From Gemmatimonadota bacterium (lineage in GTDB: Bacteria; JBHIER01; G020348925): DNA of 36,165 nt. Below, one piece after another: positions 1 to 8,686 of this stretch. The translations under genes were made by a program, and so were the position numbers. Each line of letters opens with the position of its first letter. The stretch's first letter is position 1. Under the pieces are notes generated by a model that made no database searches, was not told the DNA's origin, and saw only the letters and a list, made by a program, of their open reading frames with translations. The DNA lies in assembly GCA_020348925.1 (NCBI GenBank), contig CP070758.1:4096683-4132847 (forward strand), given 5' to 3'.

Positions 1-60
1 CACATATTCGACTCTAAATAAAAATCATAAAACCGTCCAAGTCAAGTAATATATGACAAT

Positions 61-508
61 AAAATATTAATTGAAATTGACGACGAAAATCTTCGGAGAG
101 CAGTTCTGAGTGTACGTGGGTTGCTGAAAAGGATCTTCACAACAGTTGATGAGGTCGCTTTTGTACAGGATGAGGATCTTCGATTACTCGGATCCCGAAC
201 GCCAAAATTTTTCGGCGTCGTGCCCGGGAAAAGACACAGGGAGCAGTCGGCACCTACCTCTCCCACAATGACAGCGTCGTTTTCCCTAAACCTCCTGATA
301 CATAACTTCAAGACCAAGGGAAAAGAAACACCGGACCACTCGAAACAAGAGAACTACGGTTTTCCAGAGAAGATGCAGAAAAGAAATACTTATAGGAGAA
401 AGAGTCGGAACCATTGTCGTCCCAGATGCCAAACTTGTCAACACGACCCAGGAACTATACAACATCCCCAGCACAACAAGGCCCACGCTGTTATCCAGAA
501 CATCATGA
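61..508 (+). pseudogene. Possible relic of a protein-coding gene, broken across three frames
   Basis: No intact gene is visible in the first 0.9 kb. Short stretches that read like protein occur on the plus strand in successive frames: an acidic/leucine-rich piece (EIDDENLRRAVLSVRGLLKR, from about 73), a piece reading VGTYLSHNDSVVFPKPPDT in another frame (about 246-302), and one reading VGTIVVPDAKLVNTTQELYN in the third frame, whose frame ends with TGA at 506-508. This pattern would fit a gene decayed by several indels or poor assembly near a contig end. It could equally be chance, and I recognise no family in the pieces. Confidence 0.2.
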
Positions 509-927
509 AATCAAACAGATGAAACCCAAATCTCTCTTCCGGCATAGAATTTACCCCCTTTCAGTTCTATATTATTTTCCTTCTATTGAACACTTTCATT
601 TTAAACAACACAAGGATTTTTCATCAAAGATTAATATTTCATCCAAGAATCACAGAAATCAGTACGATTTGAGTAAAACCTCCAACATTTTCCAAGTCAA
701 GCCCATGATTCTTCCTAAATAGTCTTAAGAAACCATGTGTTGAAGAAGTTTTGGCTTCGATCATCTCCCTAAATAAGTTCTCGAATCCATCGTCCCCAAT
801 CCGTTCCGCCCAGAGATTCAATAAAAAGGGTACTCGACCAATTCTCCATTGCATCAGTATGAAAGGGCTAGTCATAGTCTATGATCACAGCGAGAAGCGG
901 CCCCCACTGATGATGATAGAGAGGAAT
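509..927. other. Intergenic, nothing recognised
   Basis: AT-rich stretch between the possible relic and the 3' end of galT. Only short open frames with no coding character were seen. No clear terminator was found after galT: a small CTCCG/CGGAG hairpin overlaps the galT stop codon but has no T-tract behind it. Confidence 0.4.
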
Positions 928-1890
928 TCACTCCGATTTTTCCGGAGCCCCTAATCTCAGTTCTCTGGCCTTCGCCTCAATATCGGTGGGGTTGACTTGA
1001 ACGCCACTGCCGGTCTCACCGCCGGCGATGTATCGGATGTTTTTTTCATCCATCAGTGGCGGATAGAATTCAACGCGGAAATGATGGTACAAATACGCAC
1101 CGCCATCCGTAGGCTTCTGGCTGAAAATCATCATGTAGGGAAAGGTCATGTCAAAGAGGTTGTCGTATTTCCGGACCACGGCCTTGAGGGTTTTGGCAAA
1201 AGAGTTTGCCTCTTCGGACGTCAGATCCGACAGGGATTGAAGATGGCGTTTGGGATAAAGGTGCACCTCGTACGGATAGGCTGCAAAGAACGGGACAAAG
1301 GCGATGAAATGGGGATTGTCCACGATGATTCTTCGGCCATTGTCCTTTTCAGAATCAATAATGTCACAGCAGAGACAACGCCCCCTATCCACCCAGTATT
1401 TCTCTTCGTTGGCCAGTTCGCGTTGCGGTCTCGGCGGAACGAATGGATAGGCATAAATCTGTCCGTGAGGATGGGTTATGGTGACCCCAATAACGTCACC
1501 CCTATTCTCAAAGATGAGCACATAGTTCACAAAGTCCTTCGATCCCAAAGTTTCATAGCGCTCACGCCACAGGTCTATCAGTTTTCTCAGGTGATCGAGA
1601 TGTAAATCCGCCAATGTTGCCTCATGCTCAGGCGAATAGAGAATGACCTCACACGCTCCCCTCAATGTGTCCACCGGAGAGATGGGTGAGCTCTCAACAT
1701 CCGGTTCCGGAGGGTTTTCCATGAGAGAGGGAAAATCGTTGGGATAGGCATAAACGTCATACCCGTCCGGGACTTTGCCAGACCCCGGGCAAAAGGGACA
1801 CCACTCCTTTGGCCGGTGCGGACGATTCCGCCGATGCGCAGCGACAATAATCCATTGTCCCTGTATCGGATTCCATCTCAATTCGGCCAT
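928..1890 (-). CDS. galT: Galactose-1-phosphate uridylyltransferase
   Basis: A 320-residue HIT-superfamily nucleotidyltransferase. GalT moves UMP from UDP-glucose to galactose-1-phosphate in the Leloir pathway, in the cytoplasm. The N-terminal CPFCPG motif (about residues 31-36) matches the zinc-binding Cys pair. The active-site motif HPHGQIYAYPF (about 140-150) contains the nucleophilic His of the His-Pro-His triad, and a CLCC motif and C-terminal GalT domain follow. Length is typical (330-350 in most members). I chose ATG at 1890 over the in-frame GTG at 1893: GAGGTG lies about 4-5 bases before the ATG, and the preceding gene's TGA overlaps it by one base (TGATG), so the two are probably translationally coupled. 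No galK, galE or galM is nearby, so it may act on other sugar-1-phosphates. Confidence 0.93.
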   Translation of the reverse strand: MAELRWNPIQGQWIIVAAHRRNRPHRPKEWCPFCPGSGKVPDGYDVYAYPNDFPSLMENPPEPDVESSPISPVDTLRGACEVILYSPEHEATLADLHLDHLRKLIDLWRERYETLGSKDFVNYVLIFENRGDVIGVTITHPHGQIYAYPFVPPRPQRELANEEKYWVDRGRCLCCDIIDSEKDNGRRIIVDNPHFIAFVPFFAAYPYEVHLYPKRHLQSLSDLTSEEANSFAKTLKAVVRKYDNLFDMTFPYMMIFSQKPTDGGAYLYHHFRVEFYPPLMDEKNIRYIAGGETGSGVQVNPTDIEAKARELRLGAPEKSE

Positions 1891-2432
1891 CACGCACCTC
1901 GCGCCTGTTCCATATAGCGCTGCCGAGCATCCGCGAAGAAATTTCTGGCGAGATCGGTTCGATAATCAGGATAGGTCCATTCGAGCGGTTCAAATCCACT
2001 TTTCCGTAAATACCGCAGCGTGACCTCAGCAAAGATGCCCTGCCCGATATAAATCCGATGGCTGAAATTTTTCGTGCTGGCCAGCACAAGCTTCGAGTCC
2101 GTCACAAACCCTGGATCAAGATTCGTGCGCCGCTTTCTTTTATCACCCACCAGTACGGTGAACTGTTCTTCAATCCCGTTTGTTTGAATCTTGATCGCAG
2201 CCAACTCGGATTTATCAAACAGTCTCTCGAAACTAAAAATCTTTTTAACTAATGCACTCCCCATCTCACCCTGATAATAATCGGTAAACGTAAATGGGTA
2301 GATACTGCTCTCCAGATCGACGGGACCGAAATGTACCTGGAGTGTTCGGTGCACTTCTTCGAACAGCTCCTCAGCAGTGACCGTCACTGCTATGATCAAT
2401 TTCGCCTTGGGAGGATGTTTGACTTTTCCCAT
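1890..2432 (-). CDS. DUF4416 family protein
   Basis: A 180-residue protein matching the DUF4416 family, which has no established biochemical function to my knowledge. It starts GKVKHPPKAKLIIAVTV and has the conserved FGPVDLESSIYPFTFTDYY segment and a C-terminal WTYPDYRT segment. A longer frame runs upstream to 2612, but those extra 60 residues lie inside the preceding iron-sulfur gene and look like shadow sequence, so ATG at 2432 is preferred. The start lies 62 bases inside the upstream QueG-like gene, and the stop overlaps the galT ATG. The three genes are therefore packed as one overlapping unit. Family assignment comes from recall of the motif pattern. Confidence 0.75.
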   Translation of the reverse strand: MGKVKHPPKAKLIIAVTVTAEELFEEVHRTLQVHFGPVDLESSIYPFTFTDYYQGEMGSALVKKIFSFERLFDKSELAAIKIQTNGIEEQFTVLVGDKRKRRTNLDPGFVTDSKLVLASTKNFSHRIYIGQGIFAEVTLRYLRKSGFEPLEWTYPDYRTDLARNFFADARQRYMEQARGA

Positions 2433-3105
2433 GTACCGATTTTCCCTTGCATACTTTGACGCACAGTCCACAGATGTAGTGTCCGATTTTCCTCTTATCC
2501 CGAAACGCCTTGAGCTGTTCGAAACACCGATCGAAATTGTAGTCCTCCGGTGTCTCCCCCAAGGCCTGAGAGGGGCAGACAGAAAGACACCTCCGGCATG
2601 CGTTGCAGCCAAATTCTAAAGGTTTTGCGGTCGGCAGAGGCATATCAGTCAAAACGGTCACATAGCGGACCGTTGCGCCGTACTGCGGGTGAACCAGAAG
2701 ATTGTTGCGTCCGATCCAACCGTGGCCCGCTAAGACACCCACATGCTTGTGAGACAGATGCGCAATCTGCTGACGCCAGTCAATAATTTGAGACGCTGCG
2801 ATGGGTAGCGCCCGGTATCCCTGCTCTTGTATGTACTCTGACAGTCGAAAGGCAACTCTATCCAGCACAATATTGGCTTGACGATAATGCCAGGCATAAA
2901 GCAGAGTCGGTCCGTCCTCAATCTCTGCAAGCACAGCGCCGGATAACCGCACGCCAAGAGATATGCCGCAGTCGAGTTCTTCCTTTATACTTGGCAGGCG
3001 GAAGGTCTGACGGATTTGGCGGACATCTGCAACCCCAAAAAGAGTTGATCCCTCGCGAAGGCAGTGCTCCTTCAGCAACGCATAATTCTGATCATTCAAA
3101 CCCAT
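2371..3105 (-). CDS. QueG-like (epoxyqueuosine reductase-related) 4Fe-4S protein
   Basis: A 244-residue iron-sulfur protein with two ferredoxin-like clusters: a full CxxCxxCxxxC motif at residues 167-177 (CNACRRCLSVCP) and a second set C212, C215, C219 (CGLCVKVCKG), with C194 probably completing the pairing. The segment GHGWIGRNNLLVHPQYGATVRYVTVLTD (128-155, key residues GxGWIGRNxLL) is the typical QueG/reductive-dehalogenase-like region before the clusters. It lacks the C-terminal HEAT repeats of long QueG proteins and is shorter than usual (about 310-380). Whether it reduces epoxyqueuosine in tRNA or serves another reduction is unclear. The last 20 residues overlap the DUF4416 start, and the gene follows era after 32 bases. 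Confidence 0.75.
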   Translation of the reverse strand: MGLNDQNYALLKEHCLREGSTLFGVADVRQIRQTFRLPSIKEELDCGISLGVRLSGAVLAEIEDGPTLLYAWHYRQANIVLDRVAFRLSEYIQEQGYRALPIAASQIIDWRQQIAHLSHKHVGVLAGHGWIGRNNLLVHPQYGATVRYVTVLTDMPLPTAKPLEFGCNACRRCLSVCPSQALGETPEDYNFDRCFEQLKAFRDKRKIGHYICGLCVKVCKGKSVHGKSQTSSQGEIDHSSDGHC

Positions 3106-3137
3106 AGAAATACGAAAAAGTTATCCACGAAGAACTG

Positions 3138-4028
3138 TTATGGGGTGTACTCCAGGTCCTTGACATCGTGTTTTTTTCTTCGCCATTTTTTTCGCACCTT
3201 TACCCACAGGTCGAGAAAGACGTCTTCTTCCAGGAATATCTCGATCTCTCTGCGAGCCTTCCGCCCCAATTCCTTCAAGGCCTTTCCCCCCTCCCCTATC
3301 AGTATGGCCTTTTGAGAATCTCGTTCCACAAAAATATCGGCTCTGATGTACAATTTTTTTCTTTTTTTAAACTCCGCAATTTTGACGGTTGCCGAGTAAG
3401 GAATTTCATCTTTGAATTTTTTAAAAATTATCTCCCGAATCAATTCGGAGACAAAAAATCGTTCCGTCTGATCGGTCAAGGCCTCTGCAGGATAGAACGG
3501 GATCCCCTCGGGAAGATAGGAAACGGTTACCTGGAGAAGATGCTCAAGCCCTTCCTTTTGGAGAGCCGAGATGGGAATCAACTCTGAGAAGGGATAGATC
3601 TCTCGGTACGCATCTATGAGCGGCAGGATGTGTTCTTTCGGTACGAGGTCGATTTTATTCATAACAAGAAGAACAGGTTTGGACACATTATGTATTTCAG
3701 CGATGATCTTTGGATCGAGATGATACCCTTTCTCTGCCGCATCAACGAGAAGAAGAACCACGTCGGCTTCATGCATGGTCGCCAGCGCGGTCTTGACCAT
3801 CATCGACTGAAGGATATAGTCCGGGGTAAAGAGACCGGGCGTATCGAAAAAGACGATCTGATAGTTTTGCTCGGTGAGGATGCCCATGATTTTGTGACGG
3901 GTCGTCTGGGGCTTCGGCGAAGTAATGGCCAACTTCTGCTTAATCAGGGCATTGAGCAGCGTGGACTTACCGACATTGGGGCGCCCCGCGATGGCTACAT
4001 AGCCTCTTCGAAACTCCGTCTGTTTCAT
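3138..4028 (-). CDS. era: GTPase Era
   Basis: A 296-residue essential GTPase that binds the 3' end of 16S rRNA and assists 30S subunit assembly. The G motifs are all present: G1 GRPNVGKS (15-22), G2 threonines at 42-43, G3 DTPG (62-65), G4 NKID (124-127) and G5 SAL (154-156). The Era signature TDQTERFFVSELIREIIF follows (about 185-202), and a C-terminal KH domain has IGEGGKALK (244-252). Length is normal. The start is supported by a GAGG element shortly before ATG at 4028. The csp terminator lies just upstream, so era probably begins its own transcript, leading into the QueG-like, DUF4416 and galT genes. Confidence 0.97.
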   Translation of the reverse strand: MKQTEFRRGYVAIAGRPNVGKSTLLNALIKQKLAITSPKPQTTRHKIMGILTEQNYQIVFFDTPGLFTPDYILQSMMVKTALATMHEADVVLLLVDAAEKGYHLDPKIIAEIHNVSKPVLLVMNKIDLVPKEHILPLIDAYREIYPFSELIPISALQKEGLEHLLQVTVSYLPEGIPFYPAEALTDQTERFFVSELIREIIFKKFKDEIPYSATVKIAEFKKRKKLYIRADIFVERDSQKAILIGEGGKALKELGRKARREIEIFLEEDVFLDLWVKVRKKWRRKKHDVKDLEYTP

Positions 4029-4083
4029 CGCCTCGTCATACTCCGCTCAAAAATTTGAATATCAGGCCGGTGACGTCTAAAAA

Positions 4084-4111
4084 AACCCCAACGTTTCAAA
4101 GTGTTGGGGTT
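4084..4111 (-). terminator. Rho-independent terminator of the csp transcript
   Basis: A perfect 9-bp stem (AACCCCAAC at 4084-4092 with GTTGGGGTT at 4103-4111) and a 10-base loop. Read on the minus strand it is followed directly by a run of seven T (4085-4079). It lies between the cold-shock gene and era and separates their transcripts. Confidence 0.9.
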
Positions 4112-4149
4112 ACGGGATACCCTTGCACGCTCTTTCAAACAGGACAGAG

Positions 4150-4350
4150 TCACTTTTTCAAAACATTCACAGCCTGCGGTCCTTTGTCACCTTCAACGAT
4201 GTCAAACTCCACCCGCTGGCCTTCCTCCAACGTTCTGAATCCTTCTCCCCGGATATCTGAATAATGGACAAAGACATCAGATCCGTCGTCACGTCGAATG
4301 AATCCATACCCCTTGTTTTCATTGAACCATTTTACGCTGCCTTGTTCCAT
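4150..4350 (-). CDS. Cold-shock domain protein (CspA family)
   Basis: A 66-residue single-stranded nucleic-acid binding protein, likely an RNA chaperone. It has the canonical [14 protein letters not shown] start with RNP1 (KGYGFI) and RNP2 (DVFVHY), and ends in the usual [10 protein letters not shown]. The frame extends 12 residues upstream, but MEQGSVKWF is the family start; an AGGAG element lies 14 bases before ATG at 4350, somewhat far. The gene follows the lipid-kinase-like gene by 55 bases and ends 39 bases before a strong terminator. It is therefore the last gene of the PorV-lipid kinase-csp run. Confidence 0.95.
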   Translation of the reverse strand: MEQGSVKWFNENKGYGFIRRDDGSDVFVHYSDIRGEGFRTLEEGQRVEFDIVEGDKGPQAVNVLKK

Positions 4351-4405
4351 ACGCGAATCTTCATCTCCTGTCATCGAACGTTTCACATCCCATCGAGTGG
4401 ACGTT

Positions 4406-4981
4406 CTAGACGAACGTTAACATATACTGCATGGCTGCACCGGACAGTATGGGAATGAGAAAATTGTCATCCAGAGGAATGGGAAGGAGTTCTATGAGTG
4501 TCGCGACAACTGCTCCTATCAGGCCGACGACGAAGTCCAGCGGTGGAACGATCAGAACAATAATGATGCACGTCCCCAGACAGGCCAAACTCCCTTCGAT
4601 CGTTTTGCGGAACACCTTGATGCGTCCGAAAGTTTTTCCCACCAGAGCTGCCATGGTGTCACCCACAATTAAAAAACAGAGAGCGGCAACGGCGATGGGT
4701 TTCTGAAAAATGAGCACGCACACCAGGGAGGACATGAGGAGCGTTGTCGAGCCGGTTAATGTGAATCGTTCTTTTCTCCTCAGTATCGAACCGAAAAAGG
4801 TATAGAATATTTTCGAAGTGGGCCTGTGGACCATTCGCAATATTTCAATGGAGAGAAAAAGAATGGTCAGGAAAAACAGAATTTGGACACACGTCCTCTT
4901 GGGCAAGAAATAAATTCCAATCGGAATGCATAATGAAGAGAGATGGACCAGCTTTCGATTGAGTTCGTCAAAAAAATCCAT
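4406..4981 (-). CDS. Dolichol/diacylglycerol kinase-like, phosphatidate cytidylyltransferase-family membrane protein
   Basis: A 191-residue integral membrane protein with about six hydrophobic segments. The family motif is visible as a [14 protein letters not shown] segment near residues 108-121, after an N-terminal [12 protein letters not shown] segment that is typical of CTP-dependent SEC59/DgkB-like polyprenol or diacylglycerol kinases. The likely role is phosphorylating a lipid alcohol in the inner membrane; the exact substrate cannot be read from sequence. Its ATG directly abuts the TAG stop of the PorV-like gene, so the two are probably translationally coupled. Confidence 0.75.
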   Translation of the reverse strand: MDFFDELNRKLVHLSSLCIPIGIYFLPKRTCVQILFFLTILFLSIEILRMVHRPTSKIFYTFFGSILRRKERFTLTGSTTLLMSSLVCVLIFQKPIAVAALCFLIVGDTMAALVGKTFGRIKVFRKTIEGSLACLGTCIIIVLIVPPLDFVVGLIGAVVATLIELLPIPLDDNFLIPILSGAAMQYMLTFV

Positions 4982-5995
4982 CTAAAATCCTACGGCTGCA
5001 GAGATCCTGTATGTATTATCCAAATCTCCCTTGGTCAGAAATGCAAAATCGAGAGCGATCTGTTCAATATTCAATCCCATTTGCCCGAACCGGAATCCGG
5101 TTCCCGCAGAAAACCGGCCAATGTCATCGGAGCCCAACCGAACAGCGAGCATATTTCGAAACCAATATTCCGCTCCGAAGCGGACATCGGCGCTCACATC
5201 ACCCCAGTGAAACCGTGATGCATATTTACGCCCCTCGAATCTCATATCAATATCCACAGCAGGAGTGAGATACCCACGCAAAAAATCAAGTCCCAACACG
5301 TATGCCCCTCCGATTTTCAACGTGGGCGCAATCCATTCTCTGGTCCCATTTTCTGTATCCCAGTCAATAAGGGTTTTGGTGGCATCCTGGAGATTGACCC
5401 CCAAACTGAACCGTTCGACGGGTTTGAAGAGAAGCCCTACATCGACTCCCAGACCCCAGGCCGAATACTTGTCCACACTCTTTCGCAGTATTTTCACATT
5501 GCCACCGTAAGAGAGGACGGCACTTGTGCTCCGGGCGTATGAGAGGAACAGGGCGTATTCCACATCACTAACCCTCCGAAGGATATAGGGGCGGTTGTCA
5601 TGGGGATTGAAGTCCCTGGTCTCGTCAGGCAGGGTCGTGATGGGAATGTCATCCACGCCCAAGCGGATCAAACTGATCCCGAAGGTCCCAAACCGCGCTT
5701 CGTCCTGGTGGGGATGGACATAGCTCAGCCAATCGTATTTCACGATCCCTGCGAACCGTTCTGAATGCATAATGGCAATTTCCCGTTGGGGAACTTGAAT
5801 CAAGCCGGCAGGATTCCAGTAGACTGCACTGGCATCGTTGGCCACGGCCGCGAATGCCCCTCCCATTCCCAAGGCTCTTGCCCCAACACCCATACTTAAA
5901 AACTCACCGGCATACTTCGTAGCAAGACCGGAGCCTGTCTGGAAGAGGTTCATGATGATGAGTGTGAAGAAAAATGTGACTCTTCGTATTCCCAT
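4982..5995 (-). CDS. PorV/PorQ-family outer-membrane beta-barrel protein
   Basis: A 337-residue secreted protein. An N-terminal signal peptide (to about residue 25) is followed by the diagnostic segment GVGARALGMGGAFAAVANDA and YWNPAGL (about 36-65), shared by PorV/PorQ-like and FadL/OmpP1-type proteins. The rest is beta-barrel-like, with alternating aromatic and polar residues, and ends in a hydrophobic residue (AAVGF), typical of an outer-membrane signature. In Bacteroidetes, PorV shuttles type IX secretion substrates at the cell surface. That role fits the sorting-domain proteins in this window but is inferred. No strong ribosome-binding site precedes ATG at 5995. It is first in the run with the lipid kinase and csp. 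Confidence 0.8.
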   Translation of the reverse strand: MGIRRVTFFFTLIIMNLFQTGSGLATKYAGEFLSMGVGARALGMGGAFAAVANDASAVYWNPAGLIQVPQREIAIMHSERFAGIVKYDWLSYVHPHQDEARFGTFGISLIRLGVDDIPITTLPDETRDFNPHDNRPYILRRVSDVEYALFLSYARSTSAVLSYGGNVKILRKSVDKYSAWGLGVDVGLLFKPVERFSLGVNLQDATKTLIDWDTENGTREWIAPTLKIGGAYVLGLDFLRGYLTPAVDIDMRFEGRKYASRFHWGDVSADVRFGAEYWFRNMLAVRLGSDDIGRFSAGTGFRFGQMGLNIEQIALDFAFLTKGDLDNTYRISAAVGF

Positions 5996-6066
5996 AATGC
6001 AACTTTAAAACTATATTCTGGACATGTATAGGGCAAATCTACAAGCATATATCAGGTGCACTTTCC

Positions 6067-6097
6067 CAAAAATACAACGGAGCCTTTCCAAAGTCAA
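6067..6097 (-). promoter_or_regulatory. Candidate promoter for the PorV-like operon
   Basis: On the minus strand, TTGACT (6097-6092), a 17-base spacer and TATTTT (6074-6069). The -10 continues as TATTTTTG, which also fits the Bacteroidetes TAnnTTTG pattern with an upstream TTG 20 bases away. The leader to ATG at 5995 would be about 65 bases. Confidence 0.5.
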
Positions 6098-6162
6098 TGC
6101 CTTTTTGTGAAAAGAAAAAAGTAGGTTTTTTCAGGAGCGTCCTGTGATGTGTATTCGTCATA

Positions 6163-8358
6163 CTACCGGATGACGGCTATCTTTTTCGTCTCGACAAAAT
6201 CCTCGGTTCTGATCGAATAGAGATAAATCCCTGACGCAACCGTCTTTCCGTGCTCATTCTTTCCTTCCCAGTAGCTTTCGCTCTCCTCGAGAATAACCAC
6301 GTTCTGGTACGGGCCTGCTTTTAATTCGCCCAGGTTCTTTTCCCATACCAAATCCCCGGCTATGCTGCGTATGCTCAAAATGACTTCAGCATCTTTGTAA
6401 AGATTGAAGGGGAAATAGGTTTTTTTGTGCTCGGAAATTTTAAAGGGGCTCGGAAAATTCTGCATGACGGCACTCGGAATGGTACCGGCACCGCTTAAAC
6501 CGATCGTGATCTCCTGTGCAGCCGGATCATCACTCGTGAGTGTGACAGAACCGGTGATGACACCGATTTCATTGGGACGAAACGTCACAACAATTGCAAT
6601 GCTCCCCAAGACATCGAGGGTCTGCGGGAGTGACACGTCCTGAATCGTAAATATGCTTTCAGGCATAGCGGACACAGTATAGAGAGTACGAGCGCCTGTC
6701 CCTCGGTTGGAGACGATCATCTCCCAGTCAGCCGTATGGCCCAGGAGCACACTGCCGAAATCGTGCGGGGCGTCGGATACCTCGAGACTTGCACCCAAGT
6801 CCGGATCATATTCCGCATCATAAGTGTACGTATAATTTTGTCCTGATGTCGATACCACACTGGGAATAAGTGCGATCTCAAGATAATCCTTCCAGTTTCT
6901 GGTGGCATGGACACCTCTGTTGAGGTCGTCAAGTGTCATCTCCCTGGCAAAGTGGGTTTCTGAATTCAGATATTCAATAACCATCACCTTCCAATTCGGA
7001 TTGGAGATCCCGGTAAATGAGATCCGCAAGCCGCCGATGGTTTTTCGAGGGGCAAAGCCTATATAGTTGGCGCCCAAGTGGTTCACCAGTCCGGAGCCGG
7101 ACGCAGGATAGGACAGGTGTCTCTCCTCAAATTTCAGCAGAGGATAATCAGCACCTTCTTCATAATATAAGTTCGGATTTGAACGGCTTCCCGTGAAATA
7201 GTTCCATACGGAAAACCCTTGAAATGCCTCCGCCAAGCTGCTACCTCTCTCGGTTAAGGCCGTTTGCATGGCATTCAGGGCATTTGTCGTCACACACCCC
7301 TCCCAGATCTCTCTTATAATATCGACGTGATATTTCTTTGAAAGGAAGATGGCCCAAATGCAACTTGCATATTCGTGTCGTCCATTGAACTCATCGAGGG
7401 ACGCTTCCGGATCGTCAAAGAACCATCGCAGGTAGGCGAAATAATCGTTGACGTCGTCATACATCATATCTTCCATCCATACCGATGAAATCTCCATCCA
7501 GTATCGGTCGGATTCCTCAACGGCATCGTAGCCAAAATGGATGGCATGGAAAAATTCGTGGGCCGCGGTGACCTTCAACCCGTCGAGGGAGAGCTTTCCC
7601 TGATTATAACTCGGATACCAATCATAGTCATTGTCAACGACAATGTAACTCGTGGCACTCCGACCGGTGGTCACATATTCACCCTGCGTGTATCCGAAAA
7701 CCGTCTGCCAGCCAAGATCTTCAATGTAAACGTCGTATCGCGAATCGTCCCCGAAGTCCTCTCCCTGGGGATACCAGTCTCCGTCTTGAGGTGGCGCCTG
7801 GTAGCCCAAGGCATCGACCTCTCGTGTCCAGACATAATCAAAAATAGCGCCACAGTCGTTCACATAATCCGGAACAGTATCCCTCGGATTGACATCAATC
7901 GAATCCGGGGCATCATCGGTCGTTCGAACGTACCAAATTCTGAAGTGACCGCTCGGCGTGTCGTAGAATTCAGGATCTGTTGTATACGCGTGCCCCCAAG
8001 AAGGGTCCTGACCAGCTTCTGTGGGCCGCAGCAAATAGGGCAGAAGTTGAGCCTGGGTCTCCGGACTCAGTACGGACCACTGACTTCCTATTTCCATGAA
8101 AAGCGATGTGGCGCACTTTTCCGGTCCAAGACCTTCAGCCTTAAATCGAGCATCAACATTCTGAGGTCGAAAGATTGAAAAGACTTTCTGAACCAGCGCG
8201 GTTTCATAGTCAATCGTTCCCTCATCGTACGCTTCATCGATGACCGAAAACCGCGTCTCTCCCCGCAGCTCCGCAGAAACCCACCGGATATTGAAAAAAG
8301 AAATGATGAAAATGAACACGACACAAATCTGATGAGATGTAATATGCGATTTTTGCAC
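6163..8358 (-). CDS. Secreted zinc metalloprotease (MXAN_6640-like) with C-terminal sorting-type domain
   Basis: A 731-residue exported protein. A hydrophobic signal peptide occupies about residues 1-29. A metalloprotease-like domain contains AAHEFFHAIHFGY, an HExxH zinc motif (His267, Glu268, His271), followed by acidic WMEI and WMED segments that could supply the third ligand. After the protease region comes an abnormal-spindle/choice-of-anchor-D type Ig domain (about 530-620: DFGSVLLGHTADWEMIVSNRGTG). The C-terminal module (QNFPSPF through ASGIYLYSI and KKIAVIR) resembles FlgD/Por sorting domains. I chose GTG at 8358 because AAGGAGGT stands 4-5 bases before it; the frame extends to 8388 without a better site. 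It is probably a surface or secreted peptidase. Substrate is unknown. Confidence 0.8.
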   Translation of the reverse strand: MQKSHITSHQICVVFIFIISFFNIRWVSAELRGETRFSVIDEAYDEGTIDYETALVQKVFSIFRPQNVDARFKAEGLGPEKCATSLFMEIGSQWSVLSPETQAQLLPYLLRPTEAGQDPSWGHAYTTDPEFYDTPSGHFRIWYVRTTDDAPDSIDVNPRDTVPDYVNDCGAIFDYVWTREVDALGYQAPPQDGDWYPQGEDFGDDSRYDVYIEDLGWQTVFGYTQGEYVTTGRSATSYIVVDNDYDWYPSYNQGKLSLDGLKVTAAHEFFHAIHFGYDAVEESDRYWMEISSVWMEDMMYDDVNDYFAYLRWFFDDPEASLDEFNGRHEYASCIWAIFLSKKYHVDIIREIWEGCVTTNALNAMQTALTERGSSLAEAFQGFSVWNYFTGSRSNPNLYYEEGADYPLLKFEERHLSYPASGSGLVNHLGANYIGFAPRKTIGGLRISFTGISNPNWKVMVIEYLNSETHFAREMTLDDLNRGVHATRNWKDYLEIALIPSVVSTSGQNYTYTYDAEYDPDLGASLEVSDAPHDFGSVLLGHTADWEMIVSNRGTGARTLYTVSAMPESIFTIQDVSLPQTLDVLGSIAIVVTFRPNEIGVITGSVTLTSDDPAAQEITIGLSGAGTIPSAVMQNFPSPFKISEHKKTYFPFNLYKDAEVILSIRSIAGDLVWEKNLGELKAGPYQNVVILEESESYWEGKNEHGKTVASGIYLYSIRTEDFVETKKIAVIR

Positions 8359-8396
8359 ATGGACCTCCTTCGTCGACTCAAGCTGCAATATAATAC

Positions 8397-8425
8397 AGTA
8401 TACATGATTCTTTCGTACAAATCAA
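8397..8425 (-). promoter_or_regulatory. Sigma-70-type promoter of the metalloprotease gene
   Basis: On the minus strand, TTGATT (8425-8420), a 17-base spacer and TATACT (8402-8397). The leader is about 30 bases and contains the strong AAGGAGGT ribosome-binding site before GTG at 8358. Confidence 0.6.
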
Positions 8426-8686
8426 GCAGTTTTCGAATGCTGTTCTACGCCGTCCTCCGTTTGGCGCCCTTGATTCCCTGTGCATTCTTCTTAACGGAGT
8501 GATAAAGGCCCAAATAGTTCCCACAAAAATACGAATTGCAGCATTCGCCCAGAATGCTTCCGAGGAAAACCCAATCTGTACGGTCGTACGAAAGTCAGCA
8601 GAAGAGCTCTGCATGAGAGGGATATGGCTTCATACCGATCGGGAACATGTTGATGTGTGAAGACAGGCAGAATGGAACATTTTGTA
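8426..8686. other. Intergenic, nothing recognised
   Basis: Lies between the PHP gene's 3' end and the metalloprotease promoter. The one longer minus-strand frame (8614-8378, 78 codons) runs over the promoter and has no recognisable protein character. I see no clear terminator for the PHP gene. Confidence 0.4.

Noticed and set aside
930-951. CTCCG/CGGAG hairpin at the galT stop codon as a terminator
   Set aside because: Only five base pairs, lies within the coding end and has no T-tract downstream on the minus strand.
997-1605. Plus-strand open frame of 202 codons
   Set aside because: Lies entirely antisense to galT, which has full family motifs. No recognisable protein and no ribosome-binding site.
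1980-2000. GGTTCAAATCC resembling a tRNA T-loop
   Set aside because: It lies in the DUF4416 coding region with no acceptor or anticodon stem around it.
7537-8178. Plus-strand open frame of 213 codons
   Set aside because: Antisense to the metalloprotease region containing the HExxH motif; a shadow frame.
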